Origin: Liquorilactobacillus aquaticus DSM 21051 | GTDB taxonomy: Bacteria; Bacillota; Bacilli; Lactobacillales; Lactobacillaceae | Reading direction: 5' to 3' | Assembly: GCF_001436755.1 (NCBI RefSeq) | Contig: NZ_AYZD01000017.1 | Span: 37,576 to 74,418 of the forward strand | Length of the DNA stretch: 36,843 nt | Shown: positions 17,363 through 25,308 of the stretch, in pieces | How positions within the stretch are numbered: position 1 is the stretch's first letter | Layout: the number at the start of each line of letters is the position of its first letter | The notes under the pieces: generated by a model | The model's database searches: none | What the model was told of the DNA's origin: nothing | What the model saw: the letters and a program-made list of their open reading frames with translations, nothing else | Made by a program: the position numbers and the translations under genes

Positions 17363-18400
17363 ATGTTAAAAATTGCTTACATTGGAAATGGGAAAAGTAC
17401 GAATCGTTATCATCTGCCTTTTGCATTGAAATTAAAAGATAAAATACAGGTAAAAACAATCTATTCACCATCAGGTAAAATCCGCTGGAAACCAATCGAG
17501 GGTGTACATTATACAACAGAATTAGCAGATATTCTTGAAGATGAAGAAATCCAACTAGTTGTTGTAACTACACCGTTGAAATGGCATTATCATTATGCAA
17601 AATTAATCTTGCAGCACGGTAAAAATGCGTTGATTGAAAAACCTTTCACCGAGAACTCGCAAGATGCCAAAGAATTATTTCGACTGGCCAAGGCAAAGGG
17701 CCTGTTCTTGCAGTGCTATCAGAACCGACGCTTTGATTCTGATTTTTTAACGACACAAAAAGTAATTGAGAGCGGCAAGTTAGGGGAACTTCTAGAGGTT
17801 GAGATGCATTATGATTATTTCCGGCCCGAAGTTCCATTAAACGTAAAAAAATTTTCAAAAGAGTTTAGTTATCTGTATGGACATGGATGTCATACGGTCG
17901 ATCAAGTATTAAGTTATTTTGGTGACCCTGATGATATTCATTACGATGTTCGCCAGTTGTTGGGTGAAAATCGTATGAATGATTATTTTGATCTTGATTT
18001 CTATTACGGAAAACTAAAGGTATCAATTAAATCAAGTTATTTCCGCTTGAAACCGAGACCAAGTTTTGTTGTTTATGGAACGAAAGGTGTATTTGTTAAA
18101 ACAACAAAGGATCGACAAGAAGAGCATTTAAAATTATTTTATATGCCTGAACATGCAGATTTTGGAATAGATCTACCCGAACATTATGGGACTTTAACGT
18201 ACCTTGATGATAAGAATAAGTATCATGAAGAAAAAGTTATCTCAGAGGTAGGCGACTACAGCCGTGTGTACCAAGGCGTCTACGATTCAATTATCGAAAA
18301 AAAGCCTAAAGTTATCAAGGATCTTGAAACAATACACCAAATGGAAATACTGGAAGCAGGAATCAAGAGCATGGATGAAAAGAAACGAGGGGAAAAATAA
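17363..18400 (+). CDS. Gfo/Idh/MocA family oxidoreductase (first of pair)
   Basis: 345 residues. An N-terminal Rossmann fold (LKIAYIGNGKSTNRYHLPF) has a slightly altered dinucleotide loop. ALIEKPFTENSQDAKEL carries the EKP motif with the catalytic Lys. The C-terminal alpha/beta domain has the YGHGCHTVDQVLSYFG active-site segment. These NAD(P)-dependent enzymes oxidise or reduce sugars, inositols or related polyols. AGGAGGG (17349-17355) fixes ATG 17363; an in-frame codon 24 bases earlier lacks a site. The stop TAA shares one base with the next ATG. Confidence 0.88.
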   Translation: MLKIAYIGNGKSTNRYHLPFALKLKDKIQVKTIYSPSGKIRWKPIEGVHYTTELADILEDEEIQLVVVTTPLKWHYHYAKLILQHGKNALIEKPFTENSQDAKELFRLAKAKGLFLQCYQNRRFDSDFLTTQKVIESGKLGELLEVEMHYDYFRPEVPLNVKKFSKEFSYLYGHGCHTVDQVLSYFGDPDDIHYDVRQLLGENRMNDYFDLDFYYGKLKVSIKSSYFRLKPRPSFVVYGTKGVFVKTTKDRQEEHLKLFYMPEHADFGIDLPEHYGTLTYLDDKNKYHEEKVISEVGDYSRVYQGVYDSIIEKKPKVIKDLETIHQMEILEAGIKSMDEKKRGEK

Positions 18401-19371
18401 TGAAGTTAGCGATAGTAGGAGCTGGAATGATTGTTAAAGACTTTTTGAGCATGATTGTTGAGATCCCAGAAATAAAATTGCAAGCAATTATCGGTACCGA
18501 CATGGACATAGACGTTATGAATCAGTTGAAGGAAAAATACTCGATTAAAAGTGTCTATACGGACTTAGAGCAGAGTTTGGCGAACGAAGATGTAGATACG
18601 GTCTATGTAGCTGTTCCAAATCATCTGCATTATTCTTTCGCCAAAAGAGCCTTGCAAGCAGGGAAAAATGTGATTTGTGAGAAACCTTTCACATTGAATC
18701 TTAGAGAGTTAGAAGAGCTACGTTCCATAGCCTTGGAAAACAATCTGGTTCTTTTGGAAGCAATTACTAATCAGTATTTGAGTAATTACAAAGGTATTCA
18801 GGATTCTTTGAAGAAGTTAGGCACTATAAAAGTGATAGAGTGTAATTATTCGCAATACTCTTCGCGTTACAATGCTTTCAAAGAGGGAACTATTTTGCCG
18901 GCGTTCAATCCTAAATTTGGCGGGGGCGCCTTGATGGACCTCAATATCTATAATATTCATTTTGTAGTTGGATTACTGGGTATGCCGAAAAAGGTTAACT
19001 ATTTTGCCAATATAGCTCATGAAGTGGATACATCAGGTGTTCTTGTTATGGATTACGAAAGTATCAAAGTCGTGAGTATCGGGGCTAAGGACTCAACTGC
19101 AGACATCCACTCAACTATTCAAGGAGAAGACGGCTCAATTGTTATAGACGGCCCAACTAATGTTATTGACAAATATACAGTTCATCTCAACAAACAACAG
19201 GCTGTTCAAGAGGATCATAAGGTAAATGGGCATCGGATGTTTGAAGAATTTAAAACGTTTAATAAGGTAATTGCCGAGCATGATATGACTTTCGTGGAAG
19301 CTAAATTAAACCATAGTTTGAAAGTTATGCAGGTTGTTGATCTAGCGAGAAAATCAGCAGGACTAAGTTAA
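18400..19371 (+). CDS. Gfo/Idh/MocA family oxidoreductase (second of pair)
   Basis: 323 residues. The Rossmann loop is GAGMIVKDF near the N-terminus. VICEKPFTLNLRELEEL gives the EKP motif with the catalytic Lys, and GGGALMDLNIYNIHFVVG is the conserved substrate-side helix. The start overlaps the previous stop by one base, with GAGGGG upstream, so the two proteins are made together. Both may act on successive steps or both faces of one sugar derivative under RpiR control. The substrate is unknown. Confidence 0.88.
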   Translation: MKLAIVGAGMIVKDFLSMIVEIPEIKLQAIIGTDMDIDVMNQLKEKYSIKSVYTDLEQSLANEDVDTVYVAVPNHLHYSFAKRALQAGKNVICEKPFTLNLRELEELRSIALENNLVLLEAITNQYLSNYKGIQDSLKKLGTIKVIECNYSQYSSRYNAFKEGTILPAFNPKFGGGALMDLNIYNIHFVVGLLGMPKKVNYFANIAHEVDTSGVLVMDYESIKVVSIGAKDSTADIHSTIQGEDGSIVIDGPTNVIDKYTVHLNKQQAVQEDHKVNGHRMFEEFKTFNKVIAEHDMTFVEAKLNHSLKVMQVVDLARKSAGLS

Positions 19372-19463
19372 TGCTCAACCGTGTTGTTCAAAGTTCAATC
19401 TATAACTAAAAACGATTAAAGAGAGAATGATAGCGAACCTGTTTGTTGTAGCAAAACTATATG

Positions 19464-19515
19464 AGGATATATCCTAGATCTTTTTGGTTGACTCTGTTGG
19501 AAAAAAGTGTAAAAT
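19464..19515 (+). promoter_or_regulatory. Promoter with upstream palindrome for the F420-reductase-like gene
   Basis: TTGACT (19488-19493), 16 bases and TAAAAT (19510-19515) form a good promoter. A 12-bp perfect palindrome, AGGATATATCCT (19464-19475), sits 12 bases before the -35 and may bind a regulator. Confidence 0.55.
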
Positions 19516-19574
19516 TATCTCTGTAAGATGTAACTACAAAAGTTACTTTAGCAATTATCTGAGGAGGTAATCTA

Positions 19575-20147
19575 ATGAAGATTAGTATTTTTGGACAAGG
19601 TAATATGGGCAAGGCAATCGGTGAAAATTTTTCCCAAGCAGGCAATGAAGTTGAGTATATAAAAAGAGATACAACTGTTGACAGCTTAGGCGAAATCGTT
19701 GTACTTGCTGTTCCTTATGCATCAGTTGAAGATATTATTACTAGATATGCTGATGAACTTAGTGGCAAGATAGTGGTAGATATTACGAATCCTGTTAATT
19801 TTGCTACATTTGATGAATTGGTTGTTTCTTCAGACAGTTCAGTAGCTGCAGAGATCGCAGAAAAGCTGCCAGATTCAAACGTGTTAAAAGCATTTAACAC
19901 TAATTTTGCAGCAACTTTAACAAGTCAAAAAGTCGGTGGCAAGGAAAAAACAACGGTTTTAGTCGCTGGTGATAATAAAGAGGCAAAAGAAAAGTTTGCT
20001 GCAGCTCTTGAAAAGAGTGGGCTGGTCGTTACTGATGCTGGATCTCTTAAGCGAGCACGTGAACTTGAAGCAACAGGCTTTTTGCAAATGACCTTGGCTG
20101 CAAGAGAGAAATTAACATGGGCTGGCGGGTTTGGAGTAATCAAATAA
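19575..20147 (+). CDS. NADPH-dependent F420 reductase-like protein
   Basis: 190 residues forming one Rossmann domain: MKISIFGQGNMGKAIGENF (dinucleotide loop GQGNMG, residues 7-12), then VVLAVPYASVEDI and VVDITNPVNF. This is the F420_oxidored fold (PF03807), and the bacterial short form is usually labelled NADPH-dependent F420 reductase. Lactobacilli are not known to make F420, so the true substrate is probably another NADPH-dependent one. GAGGAGG (from 19561) precedes the ATG. It is a single gene ended by a strong terminator. Confidence 0.85.
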   Translation: MKISIFGQGNMGKAIGENFSQAGNEVEYIKRDTTVDSLGEIVVLAVPYASVEDIITRYADELSGKIVVDITNPVNFATFDELVVSSDSSVAAEIAEKLPDSNVLKAFNTNFAATLTSQKVGGKEKTTVLVAGDNKEAKEKFAAALEKSGLVVTDAGSLKRARELEATGFLQMTLAAREKLTWAGGFGVIK

Positions 20148-20164
20148 GATCTATAGTGTTAACT

Positions 20165-20230
20165 AAAAAATATCCCCAGAAACTTAATTGATGGTTGTAC
20201 ACACCGTGTCAGTTTCTGAGGATATTTTTT
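20165..20230. terminator. Bidirectional terminator
   Basis: A 20-base arm (20165-20184) pairs with 20211-20230 with one mismatch. The arms begin with six A and end with six T, so it can end both the plus-strand reductase gene and the minus-strand Rrf2 gene. Confidence 0.92.
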
Positions 20231-20338
20231 GCATGCATTGTTTTCAGCAGAGAACTTAGCTAGATAAAACCATATTTTCGAAATGTTTATCTGAATTTTC
20301 TGATCAAATTAAAATAACAGCAGGTTTTTGAACTTGAT

Positions 20339-20779
20339 TTAAACTAATTTGTTCTTACTGTTTTCTTTCTTCAGAATATCGTCGATTACATCTTGAAGAG
20401 TGTAACTGCGTAATTTTTCTTGAGCAGCCAGCTTAGCTTGTTCATAGTAACCGCCTAGGACGGACTGGATATTCCCTCCTACAATACAAGCAGGATTGGT
20501 CTTCTTATCTAATTCAAATAATGAACGCTCACCTTCAACCGCGAAATAAATTTCTAAAAGGGTTATTTGAGTGGGGGGCTTGGCTAATTTAGGTTCAGGG
20601 TTTCCACGTTTAGTCGTAATTAAACCAGCTTTGCGTAAGGCACTCATCAGACGCCTAATCACAACTGGCGATGTTTCTACACTTCCTGCGATAGTATCGC
20701 TAGACAAACGGATGTTACTATAGATGTTCATAAATGCGAGTATGTGAATAGAATCGCTAAAACGCGTCGATATTCTCAC
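20339..20779 (-). CDS. Rrf2 family transcriptional regulator
   Basis: 146 residues. The Rrf2 winged helix is clear: SDSIHILAFM, then SSDTIAGSVETSPVVIRRLM as the recognition region, then LRKAGLITTKRG as the wing. The single Cys (NPACIVGG) means that the three-Cys iron-sulfur site of IscR and NsrR is absent; it resembles YwnA-type members that sense redox or other signals. The start is GTG 20779 with AGGAGG eight bases upstream. It is convergent with the F420-reductase-like gene and divergent from the osmoprotectant transporter. Confidence 0.88.
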   Translation of the reverse strand: MRISTRFSDSIHILAFMNIYSNIRLSSDTIAGSVETSPVVIRRLMSALRKAGLITTKRGNPEPKLAKPPTQITLLEIYFAVEGERSLFELDKKTNPACIVGGNIQSVLGGYYEQAKLAAQEKLRSYTLQDVIDDILKKENSKNKLV

Positions 20780-20889
20780 GGTGAAGACCTCCTTTCTTCG
20801 AATTGCAGATTACGAAAAGTATTATATCCATTCTACACTTAATATATCTTTTTTTTCAATGAATGCAATAAAGTAGCTCTTTAAAGTGT

Positions 20890-20917
20890 TTGACTTCATG
20901 TCAACTACAGATATAAT
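20890..20917 (+). promoter_or_regulatory. Promoter of the osmoprotectant transporter
   Basis: TTGACT (20890-20895), 16 bases and TATAAT (20912-20917). An inverted repeat TTGACttcatGTCAA (20890-20904) covers the -35 and could be a repressor site. Confidence 0.65.
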
Positions 20918-20967
20918 TAATGATGGTGTTCTCAATAAAGTTACATCTTTGGTGGAGGATGATATTT

Positions 20968-21909
20968 GTGATTAAATTCAAACATGTTTCGAAAAAATAT
21001 GATGGTAACACAGTGCTTGATGACTTAAATCTAACGATCGAAACAGGCGATCTTTTTGTACTAGTTGGTCCAAGCGGAAGTGGAAAGACAACCACTTTAA
21101 AAATGATCAACCAATTGATCAAGCCAACGACAGGGGACATTGTCATTGAAGGGAAAAATGTAAATGAGTATGATTTAAAGGAATTGAGATTGCAGATGGG
21201 TTATGTTTTACAAAATATCGCTCTTTTTCCGAATCTTTCTATTGATGAGAATATTTCTATTCAATTAGAAGCTCTACGTAGGCCTAAAAAGGAAAGAATA
21301 GCTATTGCTCATGATTTACTGGAAAAAGTAGGTCTGGATCCAGAAAAATATGGCAGGCGGTATCCGCATGAATTGTCAGGTGGTGAACAACAACGGATAG
21401 GAATTATTCGAGCTCTTGCTTCTACACCTAAAATTATATTGATGGATGAACCGTTTAGTGCTTTAGATCCTATCTCGCGTAATCAGCTGCAAGAATTAGT
21501 ACTCCGATTACATAAAGAGCTGCAGACAACATTTGTTTTTGTTACACATGATATGCATGAGGCTTTACGCTTAGGTGATACGATTGCAGTTATGAAGAAA
21601 GGGCAGTTGCAGCAGGTAGGTAGCGGGGAAAGTATTCTAAGCCATCCGGCCAATAGTTTTGTAGATACATTTTTTAAGAATGAACATTCAGAAAATATTT
21701 TAGTTAAGGATTTGCTGGAACACAATTGTTTCTCGGCGGGGGACGAGAATGCGAATTATTTTAGAATCGATCAGAATAAACCACTCAGTCAATTATCGAA
21801 AGCATTGCGGGAACATTCAAGGGTTTTAGTGTCCGGCAATCAGCAAAAGAAGCAAGTTATCTCTATCGATGATTTGTTGAGTTACCTAGCTCAGAAGGGT
21901 GATCATTAA
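20968..21909 (+). CDS. Osmoprotectant ABC transporter ATPase (OpuCA/ProV-like)
   Basis: 313 residues. Walker A GPSGSGKTT (34-42), Q-loop MGYVLQN, signature LSGGEQQR, Walker B IILMDEP and the switch His in THDMHEA are all intact. The C-terminal stretch (from about 240) is a short, degenerate CBS-like tail, shorter than the two full CBS domains of OpuCA (about 380-400 residues). GTG 20968 is chosen because GGAGG (20954-20958) is nine bases upstream; ATG 20959 overlaps that site. It forms an operon with the fused permease/binding protein two bases downstream, for uptake of glycine betaine, choline or carnitine. Confidence 0.9.
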   Translation: MIKFKHVSKKYDGNTVLDDLNLTIETGDLFVLVGPSGSGKTTTLKMINQLIKPTTGDIVIEGKNVNEYDLKELRLQMGYVLQNIALFPNLSIDENISIQLEALRRPKKERIAIAHDLLEKVGLDPEKYGRRYPHELSGGEQQRIGIIRALASTPKIILMDEPFSALDPISRNQLQELVLRLHKELQTTFVFVTHDMHEALRLGDTIAVMKKGQLQQVGSGESILSHPANSFVDTFFKNEHSENILVKDLLEHNCFSAGDENANYFRIDQNKPLSQLSKALREHSRVLVSGNQQKKQVISIDDLLSYLAQKGDH

Positions 21910-21911
21910 CA

Positions 21912-23432
21912 ATGAATGAAATTATACATGTTTTTAAAACACAAGGAAACGATATTTGGCAGGCTCTTTTACAACACATTGGAATTTCACTGATAGCATT
22001 GCTCATAGCAGCGTTAATTGCTATTCCATTAGCTATCTTGTTGATGAGACACAAAAAAACTGCTGAGTTTATATTGCAGATTACGAGTATCCTACAAACG
22101 ATTCCGAGCCTTGCGCTTTTAGGTATTTTAATTCCCTTTGTAGGGATCGGAACAGTTCCATCAATTATCGCTCTTGTTATCTATGCAATTATGCCAATAT
22201 TCCAAAACACGTATTCCGGGCTGACATCGATTGATCCTAATCTTGAAGAAGCGGCGGCGGCCTTCGGATTGTCCACAACCAAGAGATTAGTTCGGATTGA
22301 GGTACCTTTAGCGATGCCGATGATCGTCTCAGGTTTAAGAATAGCGATGGTTATGATAATTGGAACGGCCACGCTGGCTGCCTTAATTGGAGCTGGTGGC
22401 TTAGGAACATACATTTTATTGGGTATCCAAACTAACAATAACTCGTTATTGATCATTGGAGCGGTATTGTCGGCGGTTTTGGCACTAGTTTTTAGTGGAG
22501 TCATTCGCATCCTTTCGCGCTTGTCTTTAAAAAGATTGGGTATAGTTGTAGCAGCTACACTTGTACTTATCAGCGGGGCAGCAGGATATCGTTATTTGAA
22601 CCGTGATAAAGCTACAATTACGATTGCAGGCAAAATGGGAAGTGAACCAGAGATATTAATTAATATGTATAAAGAACTGATTGAACAAGATTCTTCGCTC
22701 AAGGTTAACGTTAAAAGTAATTTTGGGGGTACGACATTTTTGTTTAAAGCATTAAAGTCAGAATCAATCGATGTTTATCCAGAATTTACAGGAACAGTTC
22801 TAGAGTCATTGGTTAAGACCAACAAAAAAGTAAGCCACAATCCCAAGGCTACATATCGAGTAGCAAAATCCTTGTTAAAGAAACAGTATGGGATGGCTTA
22901 TTTAAAGCCAATGAAATACCAAAATGGATATGCAGTCGCTGTGAAAAAAAGTTTTGCCAAAGAAAATCATTTGAAAACAATTTCCGATTTAGCACGTGTC
23001 AGTGACAAAATTCACGCAGGTTTTGATCCCGACTTCTATCAACAGACCGATGGTTATCCAGGTTTAAAAAAAGAATATGGTTTGAATTTTGCGAGCGTCA
23101 GAACTATGGAACCTACATTGCGGTATAGGGCTATTGCAAAGGGAAAAGTTAACTTAGTAGATGGATACACGACTGACCCAGAACTTCAAGAATATGATTT
23201 GGTAGTTCTAAAAGATGATAAAGCATTTTTCCCTCCTTATCAAGGAGCACCATTATTATTGCAAAAGACACTTACTAGATATCCAGAAATTCAGGCAGCT
23301 TTAAATAAACTGGCTGGGAAGATCAGCACTTCGGATATGCAGAAAATGAATTATTTGGTAAATATGAAGCATGAAAAAGCTTCGAAAGTTGCTCACGATT
23401 ATCTTATTAAACATGATTTGATAAAAAAATAG
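21912..23432 (+). CDS. Osmoprotectant ABC transporter, fused permease and substrate-binding protein
   Basis: 506 residues. Residues about 20-215 are a BPD-type permease with the coupling-loop signature EEAAAAFGLSTTKRLVRIEVPLAMPMI. A further helix (about 208-226) then links to a periplasmic-type binding domain (from TITIAGKMGSEPEILINMY, about 230-506) of the OpuAC family. Fusing permease and binding protein tethers the binding site to the membrane, as in OpuA/BusAB systems. SNFGGTTFLFKALKSESIDV and PEFTGTVLESL match choline/betaine binding proteins. The starting ATG is two bases after the ATPase stop. Confidence 0.9.
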   Translation: MNEIIHVFKTQGNDIWQALLQHIGISLIALLIAALIAIPLAILLMRHKKTAEFILQITSILQTIPSLALLGILIPFVGIGTVPSIIALVIYAIMPIFQNTYSGLTSIDPNLEEAAAAFGLSTTKRLVRIEVPLAMPMIVSGLRIAMVMIIGTATLAALIGAGGLGTYILLGIQTNNNSLLIIGAVLSAVLALVFSGVIRILSRLSLKRLGIVVAATLVLISGAAGYRYLNRDKATITIAGKMGSEPEILINMYKELIEQDSSLKVNVKSNFGGTTFLFKALKSESIDVYPEFTGTVLESLVKTNKKVSHNPKATYRVAKSLLKKQYGMAYLKPMKYQNGYAVAVKKSFAKENHLKTISDLARVSDKIHAGFDPDFYQQTDGYPGLKKEYGLNFASVRTMEPTLRYRAIAKGKVNLVDGYTTDPELQEYDLVVLKDDKAFFPPYQGAPLLLQKTLTRYPEIQAALNKLAGKISTSDMQKMNYLVNMKHEKASKVAHDYLIKHDLIKK

Positions 23433-23464
23433 TTACGTGATGGCATCCAATGGAGATGATTTTA

Positions 23465-24418
23465 ATGAAAGCAGTAGTTGTGAGAAAACCTGGTGGTCCA
23501 GAAGTTCTGGAGTACTGTGATGTTCCAGTGCCTGTGGTCAAAAAGGGATGGTCATTAATAAAGGTACTCGGGTTTGGCATAAATCATTCAGAAATATTCA
23601 CTCGTGAAGGCAAGTCCCCAAGCGTTAAATTTCCAAGAATACTAGGAATAGAGGCTGTGGGTGAAATTGCAGAAAGTACCGATGAGCGGCGGCTTCCTAA
23701 AGGGCAGCGTGTGATGTCCTTCATGGGTGAGATGGGGCGCTCTTTTGATGGCAGTTATGCTGAATATGCATTGTTACCTAACAAACAATTGTTTCCAATT
23801 CATTCGGATCTAAAAGTAGAGGATCTTGCAGCTGTTCCTGAAACTTTTTACACAGCTTATGGTGCGTTAGCCGGGCTGCAGCTTAAGAGTGGAGACAGTT
23901 TATTAATTCGTGGAGGAACTAGTGGGGTTGGGGTAGCTGCAATGAGACTGGTGAAAACCATGTTACCGAAAATAAAAGTGACGGGCACAACACGGCATGT
24001 GCACAAACAAAAATTGATGCTAAAAGCTGGTTTTGATTCAGTAGTATTTGAGAATAACGATGAACTCACAACATTAGATAAGTACAATAAAATACTGGAT
24101 TTAATTGGGCCTAAAACGGTTCGAAACTCGCTAAAACTTTTAAAAAAATTTGGAATTGTTAGCTCTACAGGTCAGTTAGGAGGTATTTGGGAACTTAACG
24201 CCTTTGATCCTATCTTTCAGATACCTAACAATCGTTATTTGACATCCTTCTATTCAGGAGATGTTGATGCAACTTTGCTGGATCAACTATTAAAAATTGT
24301 GAGTTTAAATAAAATCAATACAGCACCTGAAAAGGTTTTTAGATTAAATGAAATTAGGAAGGCACATGAGTATCTGGAAAGCAGTCGGAGTTTTGGAAAA
24401 GTAGTGGTAATACCTTGA
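23465..24418 (+). CDS. Zinc-free MDR oxidoreductase (quinone oxidoreductase family)
   Basis: 317 residues. The N-terminal GroES-like domain starts MKAVVVRKPGGPEVLEYCDV and has GFGINHSEIFTREG. The nucleotide loop reads IRGGTSGVGVAAMRLVK. The Cys and His ligands for catalytic zinc are missing, as in quinone reductases. ATG 23465 is preferred because GGAG (23452-23455) lies upstream; ATG 23450 overlaps it. It follows the osmoprotectant operon by 32 bases and may be read through from it, but no functional link is evident. Confidence 0.86.
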   Translation: MKAVVVRKPGGPEVLEYCDVPVPVVKKGWSLIKVLGFGINHSEIFTREGKSPSVKFPRILGIEAVGEIAESTDERRLPKGQRVMSFMGEMGRSFDGSYAEYALLPNKQLFPIHSDLKVEDLAAVPETFYTAYGALAGLQLKSGDSLLIRGGTSGVGVAAMRLVKTMLPKIKVTGTTRHVHKQKLMLKAGFDSVVFENNDELTTLDKYNKILDLIGPKTVRNSLKLLKKFGIVSSTGQLGGIWELNAFDPIFQIPNNRYLTSFYSGDVDATLLDQLLKIVSLNKINTAPEKVFRLNEIRKAHEYLESSRSFGKVVVIP

Positions 24419-24558
24419 TACAGCAGTAGCGAGTTGAGCATGATGCTTTTTAATTTGATTAAATTATCGCCAGCTGCTGCGTATGAAGAACTTAAAAATG
24501 GGTTTTGACTCAAATGAACGGTCAATTCTACAGAGAAATTTGAGTCTCCTGGACTAAG

Positions 24559-24603
24559 AAACGCTGGAACAAGATGTTTTGATCTTGAAACCAGCGTTTT
24601 TTT
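24559..24603 (+). terminator. Rho-independent terminator after the oxidoreductase
   Basis: AAACGCTGG (24559-24567) pairs with CCAGCGTTT (24591-24599), and an inner CAAGAT/ATCTTG stem stacks on it. Seven T end at 24603. Confidence 0.9.
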
Positions 24604-24681
24604 CTAAAGCTACGGAATTCATAATAGTGGTATTATATGAAACTTTTTAGAAATTTCTGCATGTTAACTGTATACCGGTAG

Positions 24682-25182
24682 CTAATCCTCGGGAAACTTC
24701 TCGGATTGAAAAATTTGATCCAGAATAGGACCGTCTTCAAAAATGTTTAAAGGCTGATTAGTATATTGAATCCAGTGTATAATAGCTGCAATTTTTCCAA
24801 TTATAAAGAAATTTTGAACATCTTTATTTTGGGAAAGCAGCATGTTGATGAATACTTTAGTAATAATATTTGTGAAAGAATTATCCTCACGCTGTTTTCT
24901 AAAAACTTTAAAAAATTGTTCTCTATAAATTTGGGAAATGTAATCAAATGGACGCTTGAGAAATAAATTAATCGAAATGTTCGAAGATTTCAGTTTTTCA
25001 TACAGCCAGGATTCTAACAAATGGTACTTGTCAGGATAATGCAAATAGAAGGTATTCCGATGAATCATCGCGCTCTCAACGAGCTGCTTGACAGTAATCT
25101 CTTCAAAAGGCTGCTCTTCTAGCAATTCTTCAAAACTGATAAAAATATCTCTTTTTGTACGTGTTTTTCTAAGATCGCTCAT
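24682..25182 (-). CDS. TetR/AcrR family regulator
   Basis: 166 residues. The helix-turn-helix region is PFEEITVKQLVESAMIHRNT followed by FYLHYPDKYHLLESWL, typical of the short Firmicutes TetR group that often controls MMPL or YhgE-type exporters. The C-terminal part is short. It is divergent from the MMPL gene 126 bases away and is its probable repressor. Confidence 0.87.
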   Translation of the reverse strand: MSDLRKTRTKRDIFISFEELLEEQPFEEITVKQLVESAMIHRNTFYLHYPDKYHLLESWLYEKLKSSNISINLFLKRPFDYISQIYREQFFKVFRKQREDNSFTNIITKVFINMLLSQNKDVQNFFIIGKIAAIIHWIQYTNQPLNIFEDGPILDQIFQSEKFPED

Positions 25183-25227
25183 AAATTATTTATACACCAC
25201 TTTCTGTACGATGAACATTTAGTATAC

Positions 25228-25298
25228 ATTGTAACACAATTATCTATTCACAATAGTTTTTGTTTTACGTAAGATGGGAATAATTCATCTGTGAATAG
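25228..25298. promoter_or_regulatory. Inverted repeats between TetR and MMPL
   Basis: Two inverted repeats lie in the shared upstream region: ATTGTaacACAAT (25228-25240), and CTATTCAC (25244-25251) matched by GTGAATAG (25291-25298). The second partner overlaps the ribosome site region of the exporter gene. Either could be a TetR operator. Confidence 0.45.
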
Positions 25299-25308
25299 GA
25301 GAGAAAAT

